From: Gemmatimonadaceae bacterium
Lineage (GTDB): Bacteria; Gemmatimonadota; Gemmatimonadetes; Gemmatimonadales; Gemmatimonadaceae
Length of the DNA: 64,000 nucleotides
Assembly (NCBI GenBank): GCA_019752115.1
Contig: JAIEMN010000004.1
Coordinates: 124,001 to 188,000, forward strand
Direction of reading: 5' to 3'
Position numbers and translations under genes: made by a program. Positions 45,246 to 54,206 of the stretch are shown in pieces; position 1 is the first letter of the stretch; every line of letters starts with the position of its first letter. Below the pieces are notes generated by a model. It was not told the origin of the DNA. It did not search any database and worked only from the letters and a program-made list of their open reading frames with translations.

Positions 45246-46175
45246 ATGACGATCTCCGGCCCCGCCCCCCTGCCCAGCATCATCGAGCTGATCGGTGTCC
45301 CCCTCGACCTCGGCGCCAGCCGCCGCGGCGTGGACATGGGGCCATCAGCCATGCGCCTCTCGAGCCTGGTCAAGCAGCTCCAGGGGCTCGGCTACGACGT
45401 GCGCGACACCGGGAATGTCCTCGTCCCCGACCGCGCCTCCGTGGCCGACGCGTTCGACGAACGTCTGGCCGCCATCGCCGCCGTCTGCGCCGAGGTGGCG
45501 ACGCGCACCGCCACCGCCGTGCGTCAGGGCGTCACGCCGCTCGTGCTGGGCGGCGACCACTCGCTCGCCGCGGGGTCGGCCGCCGGCACCGCCTGCGCGC
45601 TGCGTGAGCGTGGCGAGCGCATGGGGCTCATCTGGCTCGACGCACACGCCGACCTGAACACGCCGGCGACCAGCCTCTCCGGCAATATCCATGGCATGCC
45701 CGTCGCGCATCTGCTCGGGATGGGGGCGCCAAGTCTCATTCATCTGGCGGGCGATGAACCGGCCGTGCAGGCGCAGCATCTCGCCTACGTGGGGCTGCGT
45801 GATCTCGACGCGGCCGAACAGCACGCCATCCGTGAGCTCGGTATTCGCGCCTTCACCATGCGCGACATCGATGAACGCGGCCTCCGCGCCGTGATGGACG
45901 ACGCCATCGCCATCGCCACCAATGGAACCGGCGGCGTGCATGTCTCGTGCGACGCCGACTGGGTGGACCCTCGCGAGGCCCCCGGCGTCGGCACGCCCGT
46001 GCGCGGCGGCGCCACGCTCCGCGAAGCGCATCTCGCGATGGAGATCATCCACGACAGCGGCGCCATGCGCGCCATGGACCTCGTGGAGGTCAACCCGATT
46101 CTCGACCACCGCAACGCCACCGCCGAACTGTGCGCCGATCTGATCGCGAGCGCCTTCGGCCGCCACATTCTCTGA
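45246..46175 (+). CDS. rocF: Arginase
   Basis: A 309-residue ureohydrolase. The manganese-ligand motifs occur in order: GGDHSLAAG, DAHADLNTP with SGNIHGMPVAHLLG, and SCDADWVDP. The last differs slightly from the common S-F-D-x-D-x-x-D-P, but both metal aspartates are kept. The end DLVEVNPILD is also typical. It converts arginine to ornithine and urea. Ornithine aminotransferase follows 13 bp downstream, giving the RocF-RocD route to glutamate semialdehyde, and the Lrp/AsnC regulator is divergent. Confidence 0.95.
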   Translation: MTISGPAPLPSIIELIGVPLDLGASRRGVDMGPSAMRLSSLVKQLQGLGYDVRDTGNVLVPDRASVADAFDERLAAIAAVCAEVATRTATAVRQGVTPLVLGGDHSLAAGSAAGTACALRERGERMGLIWLDAHADLNTPATSLSGNIHGMPVAHLLGMGAPSLIHLAGDEPAVQAQHLAYVGLRDLDAAEQHAIRELGIRAFTMRDIDERGLRAVMDDAIAIATNGTGGVHVSCDADWVDPREAPGVGTPVRGGATLREAHLAMEIIHDSGAMRAMDLVEVNPILDHRNATAELCADLIASAFGRHIL

Positions 46176-46188
46176 CCGCGAGCGTCGT

Positions 46189-47406
46189 ATGCCGAGCCTC
46201 CTGTCCCGTACCGAACAGCTGATCGCGCAGGAAGAGCGCTGGGGTGCGCACAACTACCATCCGCTGGATCTGGTGATCGCGGAGGCGCAGGGCGCGTGGG
46301 TGACGGATGTGGATGGCACGCGCTATCTCGATTGCCTGAGCGCGTACTCGGCGGTGAATCAGGGGCACGCGCATCCGCGCCTGGTGGCCGCGATGGTGGC
46401 GCAGGCGCACCGGGTGACGCTGACCTCGCGCGCGTTCCGCAACGACCAGCTGGGCGCGTTCTGCGAAGCGCTCGCGACGCGGTGCCGCAAAGACATGGTG
46501 CTGCCCATGAACACCGGCGCGGAAGCCGTGGAGACCGCCATCAAGGCCGCGCGGCGTTGGGGCTACCGCGTGAAGGGCATCGCCGCCGATCGCGCGCAGA
46601 TCATTGCCTTCACCGGCAACTTTCACGGACGCACGAGCACGCTCGTGGGCTTCTCGAGCGAACCCGCGTATCGCGCCGACTTCGGTCCGTTCGCGCCCGG
46701 CTTCACGCTGGTCCCGTTCGGTGACCTCGACGCTGTGCGCGCCGCGATCACCCCGGAGACCTGCGCCGTGCTCGTGGAGCCGATCCAGTGCGAAGCGGGC
46801 GTGATCCTCCCACCCGATGGCTTCCTCGCCGGGCTGCGCACGCTCTGCAGCGACCACCGGATCCTGCTCATGGCCGACGAAATCCAAACGGGTCTCGGCC
46901 GGACGGGGGCGATGTTCGCCTGCGATCACGAGCAGGTCACCCCCGATGTGTACATCCTCGGCAAGGCGCTGTCGGGCGGCATGTATCCGGTCTCGGCGGT
47001 CGTCGCCGACGCCGACATCCTGGGCCTCTTCGAGCCCGGCTCCCACGGCAGCACCTACGGTGGCAACCCCCTCGGCTGCGCCGTGGCCTGCGAAGCCCTA
47101 CAGGTCATCGACGACGAGCAGCTCGTGGAGCGCTCGGCGCGGCTTGGCGCGTGGCTGCTCGGCGAGTTGCGCACGCTCACACACCCCGCGATCAAGGCGG
47201 TACGCGGCCGCGGCCTGATGTGCGCCATCGAGCTGCACGAACCCGCGCGCCCGTGGTGCGAGGCGCTGCAGCAGCGCGGGGTGCTGTGCAAGGAGACGCA
47301 CGGGACGGTGATCCGGCTGTCGCCGCCGCTGGTGATCGCCGAGGAGGATCTGCGCTGGGCTGTCGATCAGCTCCGCGCGGTGTTTGATCGGGTCGCTGAC
47401 TGCTGA
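46189..47406 (+). CDS. rocD: Ornithine aminotransferase
   Basis: A 405-residue class III PLP aminotransferase. It has PMNTGAEAVETAIKAAR and AFTGNFHGRTSTLVGFS. The PLP aspartate lies in LLMADEIQTGLGRTG and the Schiff-base lysine in LGKALSGGMYPVS. The N-terminus HNYHPLDLVIAEAQGAWVTDVDG is diagnostic of ornithine aminotransferase. It transfers the delta-amino group of ornithine to 2-oxoglutarate, producing glutamate-5-semialdehyde. It forms an operon with arginase. Confidence 0.95.
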   Translation: MPSLLSRTEQLIAQEERWGAHNYHPLDLVIAEAQGAWVTDVDGTRYLDCLSAYSAVNQGHAHPRLVAAMVAQAHRVTLTSRAFRNDQLGAFCEALATRCRKDMVLPMNTGAEAVETAIKAARRWGYRVKGIAADRAQIIAFTGNFHGRTSTLVGFSSEPAYRADFGPFAPGFTLVPFGDLDAVRAAITPETCAVLVEPIQCEAGVILPPDGFLAGLRTLCSDHRILLMADEIQTGLGRTGAMFACDHEQVTPDVYILGKALSGGMYPVSAVVADADILGLFEPGSHGSTYGGNPLGCAVACEALQVIDDEQLVERSARLGAWLLGELRTLTHPAIKAVRGRGLMCAIELHEPARPWCEALQQRGVLCKETHGTVIRLSPPLVIAEEDLRWAVDQLRAVFDRVADC

Positions 47407-47476
47407 TTCGCCGCACTGACACAACGCTTCGGGCGCTTCCGTTGTCTCACTCGAGTCCCTGCCCTCGAGTGAGCCT

Positions 47477-50400
47477 GTGCGTCTGGTCCCATCCCTTGTA
47501 CTCATTGCCTCGCTGACGCTGGCGTCAGCGGCGCGCGCCCAAAATGCCGAAACCCTCCGCGGCCGCGTCACTTCCGACAGCGGCCGCGTGATCAGCGGCG
47601 CCACCGTGATCATTACCCGGGGCCCCGATCGGCTCATACAGCAGGGCTTCACGAACGACAGCGGCACCTATCGCATCACCTTCGAGAACGGCACCGGCGA
47701 CTATCTCGTGGCCATCCAGGCCACCGGCTACAAGCCAGCGCGGCGCCGTGTGACGCGGCAGGGCTCCGAGCGGGAATTCGTGGCCGACTTCACTCTCTCG
47801 AGCAATGTGGTGTCGCTGGACGCGGTGAAGATCGCGGCGAGTAAACCGGAACGCGTCTACACCGGTGTGTCGCCAAGCCTGCAGGACGCGGGCTCCAGTG
47901 AGCGCTTCAACGAAGGCGTGGTGGGCGGCGTGCCACCCAGCATGGCCGGGAACATCATGACCACCGTCAGTACGATTCCGGGCGCGACCATGGTGGGCGG
48001 CGGCCTCTCGATGCTCGGTGCGAGCAGCGCGAGCAATCTCACCACGCTCAACGGCATGGCAATGGGCGCCGGCAGTGTGCCGCGCGCGGCGCGGGTCAAC
48101 ACGCGCGTCACCGGGGCCACGTACGATGCGACGCGCGGTGGGTTTTCCGGCGCCAACGTCGATGTCCGCCTCAGTGGCGGTTCGCGCGATTTTCAGAATC
48201 GCAACATCTACGCCACGTTCGACGGCCCGGCACTCCAGGCGACCGACGCGATTGGTCGCGCCCTCGGCGCGCCGAACACCAACTGGAAGCTCTCCGGGGG
48301 AATGGATGGGGAGGCCATTCGCAATGCCCTCACCTACAATGTCGCCGTGGATGTGTCGCGTGAATCGCGCATCCGCCCTGATCTGACCGATGCCGATCCG
48401 CTCGCCTATCAGCTCTCCGGCATCGCGCTGGACTCCGTGCAGCGCATCCGCACGCTCGCCGCGCAGAGCGGATTGCCGCTCGCATTCGGTAGCCCGGCTG
48501 GTGGCGTGCGCCGCGATGCGCTGAGCGCGATCGCCCGTTTCGATGATACGCGCGACTCTGCCCGCTCGCATTCGCTGACGCTCTACGCCAACGAATCGCG
48601 TGCTGACAACGAGGGCGTCGGCGTGCTGAGCGCGCCGTCGGGTGGCGTCGCCCGGCTCGATCGCGCGATGGGCGGAATCTGGTCACGGGGGCACTGGAGT
48701 GGCCCCAACTTCAGTACGTATCGCGTATCACGCCTCAACGCGAGTGGCACGCTGGCGCGCACGACGCCCTATTCCGATCGACCGGCCGTGGATCTGCTCG
48801 TCCGCACGCTTGCCGACGCCACGGCATCGGATGCCGGCGTCGCGTCGGTCGCGCTCGGTGGCAATGGCGCCGCCGCGTCGGATGTGTGGCGCTGGACTGG
48901 CGAAGCCAATCACGAGTTCCAGCGCAACATTCGCGGCCGCCGTCATCAGCTGCGCGCGATCGCCTGGGGCCGCATGGACGCCCTCAGCCAAGAAGGTGGC
49001 GGGGCGGTGAACGGGCGCTACAGTTTCGCCTCACTCGCGGACCTCGCGGCGAATCGGCCCAGCAGCTACACGCGCACCCTCGTCAACCCGGATCGATCCG
49101 GCCAGAGCTGGAACACCGCCGCCGCCGTCTCGCACACCTACAACCCGTCACGGTTCTTTTCCCTGCTCTATGGTGTGCGCCTCGAGGGCAATGGTCTCCT
49201 CACGAGCCCCGCTCGCAACGGCGCCCTCGAGCAGGCACTCGGCCTCACCACCGGCGGCGTGTCGCCCACCGTGCACGTGAGCCCGCGCGTCGGTTTCAGC
49301 TACACCTTCAACAAGTCGCAGCGCAACGGCGGCGGCGTCGCGATGAATGGCTACGGCACTTGGTACCGCTATCCCACCGGGGTGCTGCGCGGCGGCATTG
49401 GTGAGTTTCGTGATCTGTGGCGCCCTGATGCCGTGGCCGATGCCGCCGCGCGGACCGGGCTCGCCGGGAGCGTGCTGTCGCTGACGTGCATTGGCGCGGC
49501 GGTACCGCCGGGCAACTGGAGCCTGGCGAGTTCTGCGTCGAGTCCGCAGCAATGCCGTGATGGGAGCGGTCCGCTCGCCGAGCGCGCGCCTTCGGTAACG
49601 CTCCTCGGTCGGGGCTACGATGCGCCGCGCAGCTGGCGGGCGAATCTCGACTACAACGCCACGCGCTGGCAAATGATGGTGCGCGCCAGTGCGCTTGCGA
49701 CGTACGATCTCAATCAGGCGTCCACCATCGACGCCAACTTCAGTGGCGTATCACGCTTCACGCTGGCGAACGAGGGCAACCGGCCGGTGTTCGTGTCGCC
49801 CAGTGCCATCGACGCGGCCAGTGGCGCGGTGTCGGCGGCGGAGTCACGCCGGAGCGCCGAGTACGGTCGCGTGGGTGTCCTGCAGTCGGATCTCCGCGGG
49901 CGCGGCGCGCAGCTCACGATCGGCGTGGGCCCCGATCGGTTCAGTCGCTTCTGGCGCAATTGGCCATTCTGGGGGGTGAACTACACGGCGCAGCGCATCG
50001 ATCGACAGGTCCGTGGCTTCGACGGCGCGGCCGGCGGCGATCCCCGCACCGTGGAGTGGACACCAGCGTGGTCGGATGCGCGGCATGTGTGGCTGTTGCA
50101 GGCGGGCCATCAGGGCAAGTTCGGCACGCTGTCGGTCTTCGCGCGCCTGCAGAGTGGCCTGCCCTTTACGCCGACGGTCCAAGGCGACGTGAACGGCGAT
50201 GGCCGCGGCGGCGATCGCGCCTTTGCGCCCAATCCCGCCACCACGAGCGACGCCGCACTCGCGGCGGGGCTGCGCGCCCTGCAGACCAGCGGCAGCGACA
50301 TCGCCAAGGCGTGTCTCGCCAGCTCGATCGCCAATCCCCTCGCGCGCAACGGCTGCCGCGGCCCCTGGACACGCACGCTCAATCTCACCTGGTCGCCGCC

Positions 50401-51181
50401 GGTGGACTACGCGAGCAAGGGATGGCGCAGCCGCGTGAACATGACGGTCTTTGCCAACAACATCCTGAGCGGACTCGATCAGCTCTTCAACGGCAGTGAC
50501 CTGCGCGGCTGGGGCGGCGTGGCCACGCCCGATGCGACGCTGCTCATTCCGCGCGGCTTCGACGCGACGGCCAGAGCGTTCCGCTACGACGTCAATCCGC
50601 GTTTCGGCGAAACACGCCCGAGCCGCACCACCTGGCGCGAACCGTTCCGGGTGTCGATCGATATGCAGATCCGTCTGCACGTGGACTACGACGTGCAGAC
50701 GCTGCGGCGGGTGCTCGAGCCGGTGAAGATGAACGGCCGCTACGAACGCCGCGGCATCGACTCCCTCATGAAACAGTATCTGGACGAGACGAGCAGCATC
50801 CATCGTGCCGTAGTCTCCGAAGGCGACTCGCTCTTCCTGCGCCCCGATCAGATTACCAAGCTGCGCCAGCGTGATTCGGTGTTCGCGGAAGGCGTGCGCG
50901 CCATCTATCGCCCGCTCGCCGAGTATCTGGTCAACGTCCCCGGTGGACGCGCGAGCGCCGAAGCGCTCGCCAAAGCCAAGGACGCGAAGGACGCCTACTG
51001 GGCGCTGTTCTGGAAGCAGCCCGAGATCGCGGCGGAGCTACTCGACTCCCAACAGATCGAGCTCATGTCGCTGCTTAAGGACATGCTGACGATTCCGCAG
51101 GGGAAGCGGAAGGGGCACCAGTACTTCTTCGGGAGCGAGGTCACGCTGAAGCACACGGTGGCGCAGGTACGCAAGGACTGA
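47477..51181 (+). CDS. Large TonB-dependent receptor, Oar-like, with C-terminal helical extension
   Basis: A 1234-residue outer-membrane protein starting at GTG 47477. The signal peptide (1-21, ending ARA before QNA) is followed by a carboxypeptidase-regulatory-like domain (about 27-110: LRGRVTSDSGRVISGATVII). A plug domain comes next (about 130-260), then a very long barrel (about 270-1080). After the strand around residue 1070 the protein does not end but continues about 160 residues. This stretch is charged and helical (RYERRGIDSLMKQYLDE, LRQRDSVFAEGVRAIYRPLAEYL), ending EVTLKHTVAQVRKD without a terminal aromatic. Oar-like receptors of this size import large or complex molecules. No partner SusD is nearby. 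Confidence 0.85.
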   Translation: MRLVPSLVLIASLTLASAARAQNAETLRGRVTSDSGRVISGATVIITRGPDRLIQQGFTNDSGTYRITFENGTGDYLVAIQATGYKPARRRVTRQGSEREFVADFTLSSNVVSLDAVKIAASKPERVYTGVSPSLQDAGSSERFNEGVVGGVPPSMAGNIMTTVSTIPGATMVGGGLSMLGASSASNLTTLNGMAMGAGSVPRAARVNTRVTGATYDATRGGFSGANVDVRLSGGSRDFQNRNIYATFDGPALQATDAIGRALGAPNTNWKLSGGMDGEAIRNALTYNVAVDVSRESRIRPDLTDADPLAYQLSGIALDSVQRIRTLAAQSGLPLAFGSPAGGVRRDALSAIARFDDTRDSARSHSLTLYANESRADNEGVGVLSAPSGGVARLDRAMGGIWSRGHWSGPNFSTYRVSRLNASGTLARTTPYSDRPAVDLLVRTLADATASDAGVASVALGGNGAAASDVWRWTGEANHEFQRNIRGRRHQLRAIAWGRMDALSQEGGGAVNGRYSFASLADLAANRPSSYTRTLVNPDRSGQSWNTAAAVSHTYNPSRFFSLLYGVRLEGNGLLTSPARNGALEQALGLTTGGVSPTVHVSPRVGFSYTFNKSQRNGGGVAMNGYGTWYRYPTGVLRGGIGEFRDLWRPDAVADAAARTGLAGSVLSLTCIGAAVPPGNWSLASSASSPQQCRDGSGPLAERAPSVTLLGRGYDAPRSWRANLDYNATRWQMMVRASALATYDLNQASTIDANFSGVSRFTLANEGNRPVFVSPSAIDAASGAVSAAESRRSAEYGRVGVLQSDLRGRGAQLTIGVGPDRFSRFWRNWPFWGVNYTAQRIDRQVRGFDGAAGGDPRTVEWTPAWSDARHVWLLQAGHQGKFGTLSVFARLQSGLPFTPTVQGDVNGDGRGGDRAFAPNPATTSDAALAAGLRALQTSGSDIAKACLASSIANPLARNGCRGPWTRTLNLTWSPPVDYASKGWRSRVNMTVFANNILSGLDQLFNGSDLRGWGGVATPDATLLIPRGFDATARAFRYDVNPRFGETRPSRTTWREPFRVSIDMQIRLHVDYDVQTLRRVLEPVKMNGRYERRGIDSLMKQYLDETSSIHRAVVSEGDSLFLRPDQITKLRQRDSVFAEGVRAIYRPLAEYLVNVPGGRASAEALAKAKDAKDAYWALFWKQPEIAAELLDSQQIELMSLLKDMLTIPQGKRKGHQYFFGSEVTLKHTVAQVRKD

Positions 51182-51198
51182 GGGCCGTTGATCAGTCC
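51175..51198. terminator. Short hairpin spanning convergent stops
   Basis: A 7-bp stem (GGACTGA / TCAGTCC) with a 10-nt loop that includes the stop codons of both convergent genes. Weak evidence; no T-tract. Confidence 0.35.
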
Positions 51199-52463
51199 AG
51201 CTGGGCGCCCTGCGTATTCGGAATCACGCTCCACGTGAGGGCCGCAAGCAAGTACGCGGCGCCCGCCACCGCGAACGCCACGCTGAACCCCTGGCTCGTT
51301 GCCAGCGACCCCACCGTGAACGGCGCGGCGGCGCTCGCGATGCGCCCGATGTTGTACGTGAACCCCTGGGCGCTCGCGCGAATGGCGGTGGGGTAGAGCT
51401 CGGCCGTCACCGCACCAAAGCCGCTGTAAAAGCCCGTACCGAAGAACGCCACAAACGGGCCGAGGAGCAACAGGAAGACCGGGTTCGTCAGTGAACCGTA
51501 GAGCGGCAGCAGCAGACTCGCGCCCACGAGGTACGTCACGTAGACCCGCTTGCGACTGAAGACATCGCTGATGTAACCGAACGTGATGTAGCCGAGCCAC
51601 ATGCCGAGCTGCATGAAGGCCACGAAGCGCGGGCCGGTGGCGGCGCTCATGCCCAGGCCGCCCTGCTCGGTGGGGAGCGAGAGGTACGCTGGGATCCAGC
51701 TGTTCATCCCCCACCAGCCAAAGAGCGTGCAGGCGTTCATGAACGTCACCGCGCTGGTGCGGCCCAGCATCTTTCCGCGGAAGATGTCGAACACGCTCGC
51801 GCGCGCCGCGGCCGATGCGACGCCCATCTTTTCCGTGACCTTGAGCGCCACCCACCGCTCGGGTTCTTCGACGTTGCGGCGCACCCACAGCACGAGCAGC
51901 GCGGGGAGCACGCCCACGAAGAACACGGCGCGCCAGCCAAAGCGGGGAAGCACCACGCTCACCGTGAGCGCCGCCGCCCCAAAGCCAATGGCCCACGCGC
52001 TCTGCATCCACGCCAGCGCGCGGCCGCGGACATGCGTGGGCCACCATTCACTGACGAGCGCGGCGCCGCTGGCCCACTCACCGCCCATGCCGAGCCCCAG
52101 CAGCGCGCGGAAGGCGGCGAACTGCCAGAAGGTCTGCGACAGGCCGCAGAGCGCGGTGAAGCACGAGTAGAGCAGCACGCTGCCCATGAGCGCGCGCGTG
52201 CGGCCGAACTTGTCGGCCACCCAGCCGAAGAAGAGGCCACCGACCGCGCCTCCCAGCAGCGTAATGGAGCCCAGCACACCGGCCTGGACCTTGGTGAGGC
52301 CCAGTTCCTTGATGACGGCGGCCAACGTGAGCGAGAAGAGCATCACGTCGAAGGCGTCGAGTGCCCAGCCCAGCGCGGCCGCTATGAGCGCCCGTTGCGC
52401 CGCCGGCGTGCCTTCGTGCCACCAGGCGAGCAGGCCGCGGGAAGTGGAATGAGAGGTCGTCAC
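51192..52463 (-). CDS. Major facilitator superfamily transporter (metabolite:H+ symporter type)
   Basis: A 423-residue protein with about 12 transmembrane helices. TM1 carries GWALDAFDVMLFSLTLA, and loop 2-3 carries GWVADKFGRTRALMG, the MFS signature with the DxFGRxR core. GMGGEWASGAALVSEWWP in TM4-5 is typical of the sugar/aromatic-acid:H+ symporter branch (AAHS/MHS-like). It likely imports a small organic acid by proton symport. It stands alone, convergent with the large receptor. Confidence 0.88.
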   Translation of the reverse strand: MTTSHSTSRGLLAWWHEGTPAAQRALIAAALGWALDAFDVMLFSLTLAAVIKELGLTKVQAGVLGSITLLGGAVGGLFFGWVADKFGRTRALMGSVLLYSCFTALCGLSQTFWQFAAFRALLGLGMGGEWASGAALVSEWWPTHVRGRALAWMQSAWAIGFGAAALTVSVVLPRFGWRAVFFVGVLPALLVLWVRRNVEEPERWVALKVTEKMGVASAAARASVFDIFRGKMLGRTSAVTFMNACTLFGWWGMNSWIPAYLSLPTEQGGLGMSAATGPRFVAFMQLGMWLGYITFGYISDVFSRKRVYVTYLVGASLLLPLYGSLTNPVFLLLLGPFVAFFGTGFYSGFGAVTAELYPTAIRASAQGFTYNIGRIASAAAPFTVGSLATSQGFSVAFAVAGAAYLLAALTWSVIPNTQGAQLD

Positions 52464-52592
52464 CTCGGCAAGCTATCGCCCAAACGCGTCACCCGCAGCC
52501 ACGGCGCGTTCCCTGACAGGGATTGTCGCCCCCAGGTAGGGCCGAACCGCGCGTCGCGTGTCTTTCCGCCAACCCCGACCCTGTGAGCACGA

Positions 52593-54206
52593 GTGATCGC
52601 GAACGTGATGCGTACGATGTGGGCGGCCCGCTATTCAGGTGGCGCCGCGATGTGGCTGGTCTTGGCGAGTGGTGCTTGTGGTGGCACGAGTAGCACAGCA
52701 ACCACGGCGATCGCGCCCTCGATTACGACGCAGCCGACCGCGGTGTCGGCCGCCGTCGGCAGCGCCGCGAGCTTCAGCGTGAGCGCCTCGGGGAGCGCGC
52801 CGCTCAGCTATCAGTGGCGCAAGGATGGAAGCGCGGTCAGTGGCGCGACTGGCGCGACGTATGCGATCGCCGCCGTGGCCACCAGCCAGGCCGGCAGCTA
52901 CGACGTGGTGGTGAGCAACAGCGCCGGCAGTGTCACGAGCAGCGCGGCCACCCTCACCGTCACCGGCGGGTCGAGCGCGCCCACGATCGTGACGGCCCCG
53001 GTCTCACAATCAGTGGCGGTGGGCTCCTCCGTTACGTTCAGCGTCACGGCCAGCGGGACGGCACCGCTCACGTATCAATGGCGCAAGAACAGCAGCGCGA
53101 TCGGTGGCGCCACCGGCACGACGTATACCATCGTCAGCGCGGCCACCACCGACGCCGGCAACTATGACGTCGTGGTGTCGAACAGCGCCGGCAGCACCAC
53201 CAGCGCAGTGGCGAGCCTCACGGTCACGACGAGCAGCGGCAGCGGCTTGAGTGCGCAGGCCACCGCGGCAGCGAATGCGTTCCTCGCCACGCTGAGCACG
53301 AGCCAGCAGACGACCGCCAAGATCGACTTCAGTGTGGCCTCGGCGCGGCGCTGGTCCAACCTGCCTGCGGCACTCTCGGCCCGGAACGGCATCAGCTGGG
53401 GCAGCCTCTCCACCACCCAGCAAGCCGCGGCCCGCACGCTCATCACAACGGCCCTCAGCACCGCCGGCAACACGTTGCATGTGGGGATGCAGGCGGCCGA
53501 TGACTACCTCGCCGCGAACGGCGGTGGGAGCTCCTATGGCAATGGTCAGTTCTACCTCGTCATTCTGGGCACACCATCGGCCAGCAGCTTCTGGATGCTG
53601 CAACTCACCGGGCATCACCTCACGTTCAATCTCGCCTTCAACGGGACCTACAAGAGCCCGACCCCGCTCTTCCTGGGTGTCGAGCCGAAGGGAGCCTTCA
53701 CGCAGGGCGGTGTGAGCTACGATCCGATGCTTGCGCAGCGAACGGCGATGGCCGCACTGGGCACGGCCCTGGTGGCGTATCCGGCGACCAAGCTGACCGG
53801 GACCTACGCCGATCTGCTCTTCGGCGCGAATGGCAGCGGCGGCATCGACAACACCTGCCCGCGCGCCTACGCCAGCGTGACGGAGCGCGGTGCGCTCTAC
53901 ACCACGCTCTCCGCCGCGGATCAGACGCTGGTGCAGGCGGTGATCACCGCCTACGTCAACACCCAGGCCAACGAATACGCCAACGAACTGCTGGGCAACT
54001 ATCTGAGCGCCACGTCGCTCGCCAGCACATACGTGGCCTATGCTGGCAGCGGCACCGTGACCACCAACGGCAACTACTTCCGCATCGACGGGCCACGCGT
54101 GTGGATCGAGTTCTCGGTGCAGCGCGGGATCATCTTCAACAGCGACATCCATTTCCATACCATCTGGCGCGACAAGGTCGGGGATTATGGTGGCGCCTGT
54201 CAGTAA
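52593..54206 (+). CDS. Lipoprotein-like protein with two Ig-like repeats and a DUF3500 domain
   Basis: A 537-residue protein. GTG 52593 or ATG 52608 may be the start. The hydrophobic N-terminus ends LASGAC at about residue 29, a good lipobox. Two near-identical bacterial Ig-like domains follow (about 41-125 and 130-213; both contain YQWRK and YDVVVSNSAGS), then a DUF3500 domain (about 220-537). The DUF3500 part shows AFLATLSTSQQTTAKIDF, RRWSNLPA, RNGISWGSLSTTQQ and the His-rich LTGHHLTFN and DIHFHTIW. DUF3500 function is unknown; conserved histidines and acids suggest a metal-dependent enzyme. Ig domains probably place it at the cell surface. It overlaps the HupE-like gene by 20 bp. Confidence 0.82.
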   Translation: MIANVMRTMWAARYSGGAAMWLVLASGACGGTSSTATTAIAPSITTQPTAVSAAVGSAASFSVSASGSAPLSYQWRKDGSAVSGATGATYAIAAVATSQAGSYDVVVSNSAGSVTSSAATLTVTGGSSAPTIVTAPVSQSVAVGSSVTFSVTASGTAPLTYQWRKNSSAIGGATGTTYTIVSAATTDAGNYDVVVSNSAGSTTSAVASLTVTTSSGSGLSAQATAAANAFLATLSTSQQTTAKIDFSVASARRWSNLPAALSARNGISWGSLSTTQQAAARTLITTALSTAGNTLHVGMQAADDYLAANGGGSSYGNGQFYLVILGTPSASSFWMLQLTGHHLTFNLAFNGTYKSPTPLFLGVEPKGAFTQGGVSYDPMLAQRTAMAALGTALVAYPATKLTGTYADLLFGANGSGGIDNTCPRAYASVTERGALYTTLSAADQTLVQAVITAYVNTQANEYANELLGNYLSATSLASTYVAYAGSGTVTTNGNYFRIDGPRVWIEFSVQRGIIFNSDIHFHTIWRDKVGDYGGACQ

